Assembly: GCF_003610295.1 (NCBI RefSeq)
Contig: NZ_RAPV01000004.1
Location: 62,001 to 126,000 of the forward strand
Length of the DNA: 64,000 bases
Source: Paraburkholderia sp. BL23I1N1
Lineage (GTDB): Bacteria > Pseudomonadota > Gammaproteobacteria > Burkholderiales > Burkholderiaceae
Direction of reading: 5' to 3'
A program made the position numbers and the translations under genes. Every line of letters starts with the position of its first letter. The first letter of the stretch is position 1. The notes under the pieces were generated by a model, which was not told the DNA's origin, did no database searches, and worked only from the letters and a program-made list of their open reading frames with translations. Positions 1-9,049 of the stretch are shown here, piece by piece.

Positions 1-431
1 TTATGTCGGAGGCTGGGGCGTGCCGGTCGCAAGTGGTCTTGATGAACAGGTTTTGCTCCGCGCTTGAAGAAGGTTTGGTATTCGCGGCCGCCGATACGAT
101 GTGGCTGTGCTACGAGAATTTCAGTGGAATGAGCGGCGTGCTGATCCAGTCGGCTCAAGTGGGTGTGCCTGTGATCACCTCGAACTACGGCCTTATCGAC
201 CACAATCGGGCAAAAAATTCTCTCGGCCTGCGATGGGACGATTTTCTTCTCGCGGCGTCGCCCGTACCGCACTTTGACTGGGGAAAATTGGAGTCGATCG
301 TGCATTTCCTTAAGGACTCGCCTCAGCTCGCCGACTTTGCGCTCCAGCACAGCCCCAAAAATTTCGGACGCAACGTCTTGGATACGATCGACCGCGTTCA
401 TCCGATGGAGGGCGCGCGTGACTATCGTTAA
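1..431 (+). CDS. Glycosyltransferase, C-terminal fragment cut by the window edge
   Basis: The reading frame is open from the first bases (first full codon at nt 3) to TAA at 429-431, so the gene begins outside the window. The visible 142 residues hold the donor-binding half of a GT-B glycosyltransferase. A GMSGVLIQSAQVGVPVI stretch corresponds to the family's conserved small-residue helix that contacts the nucleotide sugar, followed by a variable C-terminal helix region. It overlaps the next glycosyltransferase by 14 nt, which indicates a co-transcribed EPS operon. Donor and acceptor cannot be told from this fragment. GT4/GT1-like is inferred from the fold pattern only. Confidence 0.7.
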   Translation, partial: MSEAGACRSQVVLMNRFCSALEEGLVFAAADTMWLCYENFSGMSGVLIQSAQVGVPVITSNYGLIDHNRAKNSLGLRWDDFLLAASPVPHFDWGKLESIVHFLKDSPQLADFALQHSPKNFGRNVLDTIDRVHPMEGARDYR

Positions 432-1674
432 CCTGATGCGCAGATTGCGGGGCCAGCGTGCCGGTTCACCGCACACCATGCACCGATCGAACAAGGACGG
501 CATCGCGAATGAACGTCTGCGCGTCGCTATCGTGTACCACTTTTTCCCGCATTACCGAAAAGGCGTTCTCGATGCGATCAGCCAGGACGATTTTGACGTG
601 ACGTTCTTTGGCGACCCGGTAGAACGCTACCAGGGCATCCCTGCGTTGCGTTTCGAAATCGACGCGGATTTCAGGCCGGCCGCCGTCAAGGTGGTAAAGG
701 ACATCTCGTTTCAATGGGCCGCGGTACACGCAGCCTTATCGAGCGAGTTCGACGTATTGGTATTGCTCGCCAATCCGAATTTCTTTACGACCTGGCTGGC
801 GGCGGCAATCGGGCGCTTGACTGGCAAACGCGTGCTTTTCTGGGGGCACGGATTCCTGTCGGACGATCGGTCTTTGAAAAATTACATCAGGCGTATCTTC
901 TTCTCGCTCGGACACGCACAGTATCTGTACGGCTACCGCGCCAAATGCATTGCGGAAAGTTTTGGTTTTCGCTCGAGGGACCTCTACGTAGGGTTCAACA
1001 GCCTGGACTACCAGTCTCAGTTGCGGACACGACGTGCGTTGTTGGAGCGTCCTGAAGAGCCTCGGCAATCCTCTGAAATTCGCGTCCTCGGTGTGTCCAG
1101 ATTGACGGACAAGTGCGCATACGACATATTGATGCATGCGGTGTCATTGGCGCAAGAAACGTCGGAGCGGCGATTCAAGTTGACGTTGATAGGCGGAGGC
1201 CCCGCGAAGAGCAAGCTTGAGGCGCTTGCCGCGCAATTGAAGCTGGACATCGACTTCGTTGGTGAGCTGTACGACGAGGAAGCGGTGGCCGGCTACATAT
1301 TTGATTCCGATGTTGTCGTGTCGCCCGGAAAAATCGGTTTGACCGCAATGCATTCGCTCATGTTCGGTACACCGGTCATTAGCCACTCCAACATGAACCA
1401 GCAGATGCCCGAAGTGGAGGCGGTTGCGCCGGGTATCTCGGGAATCTTATTCCGTTACGGCGACAGGGTTGACCTGTCGAGGTGTCTGATTTCGGTTCCG
1501 GACGTATTTCGTGACCGACGCCAGACGCGAGAGAACTGCTTCAGGATTATTGACGAAATATACAACCCTTTTAGGCAATGCGAAGTGCTCTCGGATGCGA
1601 TCCATGGCAAGGCGGCTGGGCAGGGCAACGACATGCAAGTACTCTATGGAGATGCGTATGAAGGCCGAGCTTAG
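418..1674 (+). CDS. Glycosyltransferase family 4-like protein
   Basis: A protein of about 418 residues with GT-B organisation. The N-terminal acceptor domain begins with RVAIVYHFFPHYRKGVLDAI and contains FWGHGF. The C-terminal donor domain has GVSRLTDKCAYDILMHAV, LTLIGGGP and a SPGKIGLTAMHSLMFGTPVI segment, which replaces the usual E-x7-E loop of family 4 enzymes. It would transfer a sugar during EPS repeat-unit assembly on the inner membrane. I chose the GTG at 418 because GGAGGG (407-412) lies 5 nt upstream and overlaps the previous stop. ATGs at 436 and 478 are alternatives. The long open stretch 5' of 418 is a shadow of the preceding gene. Confidence 0.8.
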   Translation: MTIVNLMRRLRGQRAGSPHTMHRSNKDGIANERLRVAIVYHFFPHYRKGVLDAISQDDFDVTFFGDPVERYQGIPALRFEIDADFRPAAVKVVKDISFQWAAVHAALSSEFDVLVLLANPNFFTTWLAAAIGRLTGKRVLFWGHGFLSDDRSLKNYIRRIFFSLGHAQYLYGYRAKCIAESFGFRSRDLYVGFNSLDYQSQLRTRRALLERPEEPRQSSEIRVLGVSRLTDKCAYDILMHAVSLAQETSERRFKLTLIGGGPAKSKLEALAAQLKLDIDFVGELYDEEAVAGYIFDSDVVVSPGKIGLTAMHSLMFGTPVISHSNMNQQMPEVEAVAPGISGILFRYGDRVDLSRCLISVPDVFRDRRQTRENCFRIIDEIYNPFRQCEVLSDAIHGKAAGQGNDMQVLYGDAYEGRA

Positions 1675-2215
1675 AGTCGCGCTGCGCAGCGCCAGGAGGT
1701 TGTTCTGGCGGACGCTGCTCAGGTTGAACGACGTGCATCCAACGGTGCTATTCGGCGGCTATGGCGATATCAGCCGGGACTTTCATGCGGACGAATATGT
1801 CTACGTGGGTCCCGGCTGCCGGATCAATCCTGGCGTTCGTGTCGGCAGTTATTCGATGCTGGGTCCAGACGTGCAAATTGTGGGCAACGACCACGTCTTC
1901 GATATTCCGGGTGTCCCGATCATTTTTTGCGGCAGACCTGCGTTTCGTCCGACCCGTATCGGCAAGGACGTTTGGATCGGGGCCGGCGCGACCATTCTCT
2001 GCGGAATGACCATTGGCGACGGCGCAGTGGTGGCGTCCGGGGCGGTTGTTACCCACGACGTCCAACCGTTCACGGTGGTCGGCGGCGTACCGGCACGTCT
2101 TATGAGACGCCGCTTCCCGATCTTGAGGGATGAATTGATACACAGAAAAATGCTCGAAACGCCTGTTGTTTCGGGTCAGTATTGCGCTCCCGTAGCGGCT
2201 CACCAGGAGGCGTGA
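1658..2215 (+). CDS. Left-handed beta-helix (hexapeptide) O-acyltransferase
   Basis: About 185 residues. Imperfect hexapeptide repeats run through the middle (GPGCRINPGVRVGSYSMLGP, then RIGKDVWIGAGATILCGMTI and GDGAVVASGAVV). The end, VVGGVPARLMRRRF, is typical of the CatB/maltose-acetyltransferase-like family, and GNDHVFD carries the probable catalytic His. It probably O-acetylates an EPS sugar using acetyl-CoA. The gene overlaps the end of the upstream glycosyltransferase. ATG 1658 has GGAG (1648-1651) at good spacing; ATGs at 1646 and 1652 are alternatives. The next acyltransferase follows after 3 nt. Confidence 0.8.
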   Translation: MKAELRVALRSARRLFWRTLLRLNDVHPTVLFGGYGDISRDFHADEYVYVGPGCRINPGVRVGSYSMLGPDVQIVGNDHVFDIPGVPIIFCGRPAFRPTRIGKDVWIGAGATILCGMTIGDGAVVASGAVVTHDVQPFTVVGGVPARLMRRRFPILRDELIHRKMLETPVVSGQYCAPVAAHQEA

Positions 2216-2218
2216 ACA

Positions 2219-2782
2219 ATGATTTTGCAAGGTGTCGATTCCAAGAATGCTCCTTCCTTCTCGCTCAAAAATCGCGTGGCACGCGTGCTATGGGGGATCG
2301 TCTACGTAGCGTTTTTTCTTCCGACGCCTCGCCCCTGTCATGCGTGGCGTCGAGGCATTCTGCGAGCGTTCGGTGCTAAGGTCGGGGCAGGGGCGCACAT
2401 TTATCCGCGAGTCAGGATCTGGGCGCCGTGGAATCTCTCGATTGGAGCGCTTGCGGGCGTTGCCAACGGCGTCACGCTTTACTCCATGGAAAAGATTGTT
2501 CTGGGGGAACGTTGTGTGATCTCACAGGGTGCGCATCTGTGCACCGGCAGCCACGATTTCAATGATCCTATGTTTCAGCTCACGGCACAGTCAATATCCA
2601 TTGGGCGCGAGGCATGGATTTGCGCGGAAGCGTTTATTTGCCCTGGTGCGGAGATCGCTGAGGGGGTTGTTGTGGGTGCTCGATCGGTGGTGACCCGCAG
2701 TCTGCGCGAGAGCTGGACGGTATATGCAGGCATGCCTGCGAGAAAGATATCCATTCGAACTGGATCTGGAGAAAAACGATGA
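2219..2782 (+). CDS. WcaF-like EPS acetyltransferase
   Basis: 187 residues of the colanic-acid WcaF/hexapeptide transferase type. The N-terminal region KNRVARVLWGIVYVAFFLPT and WRRGILRAFGAKVGAG are typical of this family. They are followed by beta-helix turns and the catalytic CTGSHDFNDPMF motif containing His, then the exit sequence YAGMPARKI. It would acetylate a sugar of the exopolysaccharide. A strong GGAGG (2206-2210 region) precedes the ATG. The stop overlaps the next start as ATGA, so translation of the following glycosyltransferase is likely coupled. Which position and sugar are modified is not visible. Confidence 0.85.
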   Translation: MILQGVDSKNAPSFSLKNRVARVLWGIVYVAFFLPTPRPCHAWRRGILRAFGAKVGAGAHIYPRVRIWAPWNLSIGALAGVANGVTLYSMEKIVLGERCVISQGAHLCTGSHDFNDPMFQLTAQSISIGREAWICAEAFICPGAEIAEGVVVGARSVVTRSLRESWTVYAGMPARKISIRTGSGEKR

Positions 2783-3610
2783 GCAATGTCTCAGTCCTAA
2801 TTCTGACAAAGAACGAAGAAAAGGATCTTCCAGGCTGCCTGGAGAGCGTTATCGAATGGTGCGACGACATCCATGTCTATGACTCGTACAGCACCGACCG
2901 CACGGTTGAGCTTGCCAGGGTGCTCGGCGCGAAGGTTACGCAGAGGGAATTCGATAACTGGGCTAGTCACCAGAACTGGGGACTAGCCAACATCAAGTTT
3001 AAGCACGATTGGGTGTTGTATATCGACGCCGATGAACGCGTGACTAAAGATCTGGCCCGTTCGGTACGCGAGATGGCCACCTCCTCGACCGACTGTGTTG
3101 CTTTCGAGGTACAGCGTCGTGACTTCTTTAGCGAGCGATGGCTGAAACATGTCCAGGTGTCGCCCTACTATGTTCGCCTTTTCAAAACCGGCGTACATTC
3201 GGTACGAGCGGATGGTGAATCCGGTCACCGTGGTCAATGGCAAGACAGGCAGGATTGACGGATATCTCGACCATCACCCGTTTAGCAAAGGTGTCTCGCA
3301 CTGGCTGGCGCGGCACAATTCGTATAGTTCACTAGAGGCCGACCAATTCCTGATCAACGCTAGCAACGGCGAGAAGTTCAAGGTGTCGAAGGCGCTGCTG
3401 GCCGCGGATTTTCAGGTGCGCCGTTATCATCAAAAGGGCTTGTTTTACAAATTGCCGCTGCGCCCGCTGGTCAAATTCTTTGTGCTATACGGGGTTCGAA
3501 GGGGGTTTCTGGATGGAAAACCCGGATTCGTTTACGCCGTGTTGCAGTCCATCTACGAATATTTCATCGTGTTGAAGGTGCAGGAGCGTCTGAAGGCGCC
3601 GAAAGCATGA
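2779..3610 (+). pseudogene. Frameshifted family 2 glycosyltransferase (WaaE/KdtX-like)
   Basis: The 5' part (2779-3258) reads VSVLILTKNEEKDLPGCLES, DSYSTDRTVELA and YIDADERV, the GT2 nucleotide-sugar core with its DxD-like motif. It then runs into non-homologous sequence and a stop at 3258. From about 3190 the next frame gives RYERMVNPVTVVNGKTGRID and LDHHPFSKGVSHWLARHN, the conserved continuation of the same family, up to 3610. Removing one base at about 3181-3195 (TTTTCAAAACC homopolymers) restores one protein of about 276 residues, normal for the family. The gene is coupled to its neighbours at both ends (ATGA overlaps), so it was part of the operon. True mutation and sequencing error cannot be separated here. 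Confidence 0.85.
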
Positions 3611-4908
3611 AGAACTCGCTCACCCGGTCCAGCGCGGCCACCGCCGATCGGTGGTCCTCCAGGAAGGTCCTGATCTATGGCCTCAACTATGCACCCGAGC
3701 TCACCGGCATTGGAAAGTACAGTGCCGAGATGGCGGAATCGCTGGCCGAGGCAGGATACGAGGTGCGCGTTGTATGCGCGCCGCCGTATTATCCGGAGTG
3801 GCAGATTGGTGCCGGTCACTCGGCCTGGCGCTATCGCACTGAGCAACATGCGGCCGTGCGCGTGCAGCGTGCGCCCGTGTGGGTGCCGAGTCGTCCCAGC
3901 GGGTTGAAGCGTCTCCTGCATCTCGCGAGTTTCGCCGTCGCGAGTCTACCGACGGTGTTCGCACAGTTGCTGTGGCGCCCCGACATTGTGATCGCCGTTG
4001 CCCCGAGTCTGATGAACATTCCGGCTACCTTGATGTTCGGCAGGCTTACAAAGGCTCGCACGTGGCTTCACATTCAGGACTATGAAGTCGATGCGGCTTT
4101 CGAGCTTGGGATGTTGAAAGGCAAGCGGTTGAGGCGGTTCGCCTTGGGTGTCGAAAGTTGGTTAATGCAGCGCTTCGACGTCGTATCGACGATTTCCGCG
4201 AAAATGATCGAGCACGGCCGCAATAAAGGTGTGGCTTGCCCGCGATTATTTGCTTTACCCAATTGGGTCGATGTGAACGTCATCTTTCCGCTGGAACGCC
4301 CAAGTCTGTACCGGACGGCGCTGAATATCGCCGAGGATTCCGTCGTCGTTCTGTATTCCGGGAACATGGGCGCCAAGCAGGGTATCGAGGTGTTGGCGCA
4401 GGCGGCCGCTGTTCTTGCACACAGAGAAAACATCCATTTCGTGCTTTGCGGAGACGGGCCATGCAAAGGAAGTCTTGTTGATCAGTGCGGGCATCTGGCG
4501 AACTGTACATTTCTTTCTTTGCAGCCGTTTGAGAATCTTAACGATCTGCTCAACGTTGCGGATATCCATGTCCTGCCGCAGCGAGCGGATGCAGCTGATC
4601 TGGTCATGCCTTCGAAGCTGACTGGCATGCTTGCAAGCGGCCGCTCCGTCATCGCAATGGCTCGCGCAGGGACCGAACTCTTCGACGTGGTGTCTCCGCG
4701 GGGCGTGACGGTTCCGCCAGAGGATGTTGAGGCGCTGGTGGCGGCGATAGAAAACCTGGCAGACGACAAGGACAAGCGGGCTCGGCTTGGCGCTGCTGCA
4801 CGCGCCTACGCTGAGACGGAGTTGTCGCGCCGGGCGGTGATGGAACGGCTCGATGGCAAGTTTCAGATGCTGTGCGATCGGGTTAGGGGGCGGTCGGTTC
4901 TTACTTGA
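3607..4908 (+). CDS. wcaI: WcaI-family EPS glycosyltransferase
   Basis: 433 residues. The N-terminal VLIYGLNYAPELTGIGKYSA and VVCAPPYYPEW are hallmarks of WcaI, the putative colanic-acid glycosyltransferase, a GT-B fold enzyme. The C-terminal half has VVLYSGNMGAKQGIEVLAQA, FVLCGDGP and MPSKLTGMLASGRSVIA, which form the nucleotide-sugar pocket. It would act at the cytoplasmic face of the inner membrane in EPS subunit assembly. The ATG overlaps the stop of the broken GT2 gene by 4 nt. The symbol is by family resemblance; the sugar is unknown. Confidence 0.85.
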   Translation: MKNSLTRSSAATADRWSSRKVLIYGLNYAPELTGIGKYSAEMAESLAEAGYEVRVVCAPPYYPEWQIGAGHSAWRYRTEQHAAVRVQRAPVWVPSRPSGLKRLLHLASFAVASLPTVFAQLLWRPDIVIAVAPSLMNIPATLMFGRLTKARTWLHIQDYEVDAAFELGMLKGKRLRRFALGVESWLMQRFDVVSTISAKMIEHGRNKGVACPRLFALPNWVDVNVIFPLERPSLYRTALNIAEDSVVVLYSGNMGAKQGIEVLAQAAAVLAHRENIHFVLCGDGPCKGSLVDQCGHLANCTFLSLQPFENLNDLLNVADIHVLPQRADAADLVMPSKLTGMLASGRSVIAMARAGTELFDVVSPRGVTVPPEDVEALVAAIENLADDKDKRARLGAAARAYAETELSRRAVMERLDGKFQMLCDRVRGRSVLT

Positions 4909-5073
4909 GGGGGCTTTGTATAAGCGGGTCGGCGGCGCTCGATCTCTGAACAGGTCTAGGCGGTAGACGATGTGGTTTATTCGGCTGATCCTTTGGCAGA
5001 TTCCGACAAACGCGGCATATTGGCGAATCGACTTGATACGATCCAAAGCCTATCCACCGACGGCTGGCTGAAA

Positions 5074-6585
5074 ATGAACTCGACGCGCCGGACGACACTA
5101 TCGCGGATCGGTCGAATCGGGATGGGGCTGGCGTGCACCATGAAATTGCACGGTGCACGGGCTGAGCATAGTGGACTGCTCGCTTCTCGCAGCCGGTTGG
5201 AGGCGCTCCAGCAGGAAGATTTCAGCGCGCGTGCGCGGGGTGGCGCGCGGGGTGACGGCAAGTCTGATGACACGATAGCGCTACAGTCCTGGATCAATTT
5301 CCTGGTGGCCAATCAGAAGCGGGGCACACTCGGTGCCGGCACCTATTGCATTAGTGCGCCGCTCGTCATTCCGGCCGGATTTGAGTGGGCGATAATTGGT
5401 GACATTGCCGGGGGCACCCGTATTCTGCAGACGACCGACAACGTACCGATCCTCGATATTGCACCGAATAGTCCCAAGCCGCTAACGCACACGTGGCGCA
5501 TCTCTAACATCGAGTTCGATTACGCGAACGAGCAGCCGGCTTCTCACGAGAACGCAAACCCAATTCTGTTTTCTCAGATGGTGTGTGAGTTTTCACTAAC
5601 AGGCTTACGTTTCGCGCGTGGATCCTACGCAATCAAGGTGAAGCCTGGCATTGGCGGGCCTTGGGGTGGTGTCTGGGATGAACTTGTGTTTGAAGGTGGT
5701 TTGAGCGCCGGCGCAATGCAGTGGACTGGATGCGTTAACGGTGTCCCGAATAATAGATGGGGACGGTTTTTCGTAGATTGCCACCGTATGATCGGTCCCG
5801 TCTTCAAGGACGTTCGTGGCTACAACTGGGTTGTGGACACCATTGAATTCATTGCTGCACAGCAAGGCGCCCAACTTTTCTCGATCGCAGCTGGAAGTAT
5901 GTGTTCGATCAGGGCGATAAAACTCGAGAACGGCGTCTATCGAAGATCGGTCAACCTGTTCGAAATCGGCGCAGGCGCACACGTCACAGTCGGACAATTT
6001 CACATTGGTGGAAATGCCATGGTGTTGCGTTCTGAACAGGGTGCAATAACGCTTTTCGCGACGGGAATCGGAGGGCCGACGGGGAGTTTCGAAATCGACA
6101 CCCTTGTTGCGACCGCAACCGAGTTGCACGGTGATGTCTTCGTGATAAGTGGCGCCAAGGGCCCAATGCGGATTAGAAACATGTCGCTCGATGGTCATAA
6201 ATGGCAGCTCTGCGACAACGGTTTGTCAGCGACTGGCGACACGCTGGTCCTCGATCAGTACAAGAACGATCGCGTCTCGAGGAACCTCGGGGATGCCGAC
6301 TACGCTGTGGCACTTGGAGATCCGAATATTCTGTCGTTCGAGACGCCATTCACATCCCCGCGCACGCTGCGGCTCCCCAATGCTGCGAACAGCATGTTCA
6401 ACGGTCTCTACTATGTGGTCCGATTGTACGGTGCGGTCAACCGCGATAACAACCTGGCGATTCAATGCGGAAGTTCGGTGAAATTTGTCGCGAGCGTCGA
6501 CAAGACCTTGATCCGCTTTGCATGGCGCCGAGATGCCAACGCTGCTTCCGGCTGGATTATGACCGGGTACGAGCCGTTGCCTTGA
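5074..6585 (+). CDS. Exported right-handed beta-helix (pectate-lyase-like) protein
   Basis: About 503 residues. The N-terminus has twin arginines (STRRTTLSRIG) and a short hydrophobic stretch ending near ARA, so export, possibly by Tat, is plausible. At about residues 50-80 lies DFSARARGGARGDGKSDDT, the N-cap found in pectate-lyase-superfamily and phage-tail-spike beta-helix proteins. The remainder is rich in short beta-strand turns. Such proteins in EPS loci are often polysaccharide lyases, hydrolases or binding proteins; which applies here cannot be seen. An upstream GTG at 4972 keeps the frame open, but the added segment is unlike a signal peptide, so ATG 5074 is preferred. The ribosome site is weak. 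Confidence 0.7.
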   Translation: MNSTRRTTLSRIGRIGMGLACTMKLHGARAEHSGLLASRSRLEALQQEDFSARARGGARGDGKSDDTIALQSWINFLVANQKRGTLGAGTYCISAPLVIPAGFEWAIIGDIAGGTRILQTTDNVPILDIAPNSPKPLTHTWRISNIEFDYANEQPASHENANPILFSQMVCEFSLTGLRFARGSYAIKVKPGIGGPWGGVWDELVFEGGLSAGAMQWTGCVNGVPNNRWGRFFVDCHRMIGPVFKDVRGYNWVVDTIEFIAAQQGAQLFSIAAGSMCSIRAIKLENGVYRRSVNLFEIGAGAHVTVGQFHIGGNAMVLRSEQGAITLFATGIGGPTGSFEIDTLVATATELHGDVFVISGAKGPMRIRNMSLDGHKWQLCDNGLSATGDTLVLDQYKNDRVSRNLGDADYAVALGDPNILSFETPFTSPRTLRLPNAANSMFNGLYYVVRLYGAVNRDNNLAIQCGSSVKFVASVDKTLIRFAWRRDANAASGWIMTGYEPLP

Positions 6586-6652
6586 ACTCGTCGTCTTCTG
6601 GCAATAGGGCGATCAATCTGTTTCAAGAAATGAAGTAGTAACAAGGGCAATC

Positions 6653-8002
6653 ATGCGTGTGAAAAATGGATCGCTAATGACAATGCTGTTTCTGCTGCCG
6701 CTGGCGTTCGACTATCGGAATGTAGATGACAGTCAAGGGCATTTGCTCCAGATCTTGCTCGTTGCACCTGCGCTAATCGCGGGTGCGCTACTGGCGCTTG
6801 CAGGCCCTCGATTTGGAGGCAGGTCCCAGCTTCGAACATTCGTGACTGCGGCGTTAATTGTGACCGTAGCGGGCAGCATAGTCACCCAGCTAGTGCAGGG
6901 AAACGACATCGGGAACTATCTTCGGGTGATATTGCCGTTCATTCTATTTCTAGTCGCGTATCTAGTAGGTTGTCACCCATGGAACGAGCGCAGGTTGAAG
7001 GCGTTCAATCGTTATATCTTCGTCGGCATGGCGCTATCGATGGCTGCGAGTTTCGCTTATGGAATGTTGACAGGAGGCTCGATTGATGAGGTACGGTACA
7101 AGGTTGTATCTCCGGTTCTGTTGGGCTTTCAAGGGATGCTGCTCTATGACATTGTCGTGCGGCGACAACACGCCAAGGTGGCAGGGGTGTTCTTCGCGGC
7201 GACTTTGATCGTTGAGCTATTGAGTGTGACAAGAAGTTTGCTAGTTGGCACGATTTTGTTATTTATTCTAGCAACGTGGCTCGCCGCTCCTACTGTAAGT
7301 CATCTTGCGAAGTCGCTGCTGCGTACGTTTATCGCTATCGCAGGGTTTGGTGGATTGATCACCGCGGGTGCGTTTTGGATATTTCCCTCCGTACTTGATC
7401 ATTGGACTCAGCGGTTGTTCTTCGCAGCGGGCACGCAAAGCGGTCAAGACCCAACGACTCTCAGCCGTCTGGCAGAAGTTGATGATCAGGTTTCTCAGGT
7501 TACAGCCGATGTCACATCACTGATCATAGGCAGAGGCTACGGGCACGAATTTCACTATGGAGAGAAATACATCCTTCAGATGCTTGAGTTTTCACGTCGT
7601 AGCGATCTCGAAGCGATACACTCCTGGGCGGCTGGGCACAATTTCTGGGTATACCAACTCTTCGCTGGCGGAGTCCTCTTTGGTGTCGCTCTTCCTTTGG
7701 CACTGGGATACGTTTTGTACCGCTGTACTAAAGCTTATCGCCGCTTTCGCGGCTTGCTGGAAGATGCCGGCCCCGTTGGAGAAATGGGCCGATATCTGAT
7801 GACGGTGGCTGCTATGCTGGCAACGACTATCGGCGGGAACCCGCTCGGACCCCGCTACTCGGGATTGATATATGGACTCGCACTTGGTCTGCTTGTCTCC
7901 GCGCACGCTCGGACTTCGATAGCGCGTCAAACGGAGACTGTCAACAGGGCGTCCCAGCGAGTATTGGAAACAACCCCCAATATCGGGGCAGCCTTCCAAT
8001 AG
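6653..8002 (+). CDS. O-antigen polymerase/ligase-like membrane protein (Wzy/WaaL type)
   Basis: 449 residues with roughly ten hydrophobic segments. A large polar loop lies between about residues 245 and 325 (HWTQRLFFAAGTQSGQDPT through HSWAAGHNFWVYQLF), matching the periplasmic loop of Wzy polymerases and WaaL ligases. The H-S/x-x-x-G-H-N-F-W pattern near the loop end is typical of the O-antigen ligase-like family. In this context it is most likely the EPS polymerase. AAGGGC precedes the ATG. The C-terminal tail of about 30 residues is cytoplasmic and unremarkable. Polymerase versus ligase cannot be settled from sequence alone. Confidence 0.75.
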   Translation: MRVKNGSLMTMLFLLPLAFDYRNVDDSQGHLLQILLVAPALIAGALLALAGPRFGGRSQLRTFVTAALIVTVAGSIVTQLVQGNDIGNYLRVILPFILFLVAYLVGCHPWNERRLKAFNRYIFVGMALSMAASFAYGMLTGGSIDEVRYKVVSPVLLGFQGMLLYDIVVRRQHAKVAGVFFAATLIVELLSVTRSLLVGTILLFILATWLAAPTVSHLAKSLLRTFIAIAGFGGLITAGAFWIFPSVLDHWTQRLFFAAGTQSGQDPTTLSRLAEVDDQVSQVTADVTSLIIGRGYGHEFHYGEKYILQMLEFSRRSDLEAIHSWAAGHNFWVYQLFAGGVLFGVALPLALGYVLYRCTKAYRRFRGLLEDAGPVGEMGRYLMTVAAMLATTIGGNPLGPRYSGLIYGLALGLLVSAHARTSIARQTETVNRASQRVLETTPNIGAAFQ

Positions 8003-8238
8003 CAGTTCAGGTCCTTGTGCGATCTGGCTTTCCGTAACGCATATCGGGTCAATTCTCGAGAAGCGCCCGGTTTCGGAAATTCTCGCCAGGCGTTTCGGCA
8101 GCATATGTGCGGCGATAGTTGCACCTACCGCGCCAACGTGCCGCCCATTAATGTCGGGATGATGGAGGAAAGCAGGATTGGAGCTTCGAATATGCTAATT
8201 CGTTTTCCGGCGACGCGTGACTGACGCGCGCTAGAAAA

Positions 8239-8877
8239 TTACCATGGCGACCTATAGAAGCTGGTAACCGGATCCCGGCCGCCAGATAAATCAGTCCGTG
8301 TAACGAAAGATGATGCCGGCGCAGCGCTCTGAGAGCCGGACATATCGCTGTTTCCCGACTGACCGCTGCGTACGCCTCCAGTACTCCGGCGCAACGTCCC
8401 CTTCCCAGCCGAAGCCCTCCCGCCGCTCCTTGCTCCAGGCGACGACAAACCCTCAACCGCCGCGAGCCCGTAGCTCGTCAAATGATGGGCGCTATCCATC
8501 TTTCCAGACTGGCTTCCAAAGTGCGCTGAGTAGCTATCCTCGAAATCCTTGGGCGCGCCGTACAGGGGGCTAGTGTGAGCACTCTGCAGTGGCTTGGTAT
8601 TACGCGTTTGACTATCGCGCGCGGACGTTTGGCTTCGGATTGAACTCGATGCGTCATCACCTGAGAGATAGTTCGTCTCGTAGTCCGGAGGTGATCCAAG
8701 CAGGGGACTCAAGGACGAATCCGAACCCGCCTGCCCACCGCGCGGCGGATTACCGCTTGAATATTGGGCTCGCATTGAGCCCAGGCTGCTTTGCGCATAC
8801 GCCGACGAGCAGGTGATGACAGCCACCGCGGCCGCCACTGTAGTAATCAGGGGAATTTTCACGAAACACCTATCCAT
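8239..8877 (-). CDS. Small secreted Ser/Gly-rich protein of unknown function
   Basis: About 212 residues. The N-terminus MDRCFVKIPLITTVAAAVAV followed by ITCSSAYAQ is a clear Sec signal peptide, cleaved after AYA-Q. The mature part is rich in Ser, Gly, Arg and Gln with low predicted structure. It contains two similar short motifs, SPLLGSPPDYETNYLSG and SPLYGAPKDFEDSYSAHFG, an internal duplication of about 17 residues. It lies downstream of UDP-glucose dehydrogenase on the same strand, inside the EPS region, so a surface or matrix role is possible. I do not recognise the family. The frame stays open upstream to 9105, but the signal peptide fixes the start at 8877. Confidence 0.6.
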   Translation of the reverse strand: MDRCFVKIPLITTVAAAVAVITCSSAYAQSSLGSMRAQYSSGNPPRGGQAGSDSSLSPLLGSPPDYETNYLSGDDASSSIRSQTSARDSQTRNTKPLQSAHTSPLYGAPKDFEDSYSAHFGSQSGKMDSAHHLTSYGLAAVEGLSSPGARSGGRASAGKGTLRRSTGGVRSGQSGNSDMSGSQSAAPASSFVTRTDLSGGRDPVTSFYRSPW

Positions 8878-9049
8878 GCGCAGGCCAAAATGCCGGCGCT
8901 GCTCTGCAGCGGCAGCGTGGCGCCAAAACAGATCAAAGCCGCCCACGCGAACTTGCAGTCGGCCTGCATCTGTATACGTGCAGACCCACGCGATGCCGTG
9001 GAGAAGCAGCGCAAACGCATTGAGCCTACTACGAATCATGGCCAATACG

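Noticed and set aside
4970..5071. Short ATG frame of 33 codons before the beta-helix gene
   Set aside because: No ribosome site and overlaps the 5' region of a larger real gene; likely chance.
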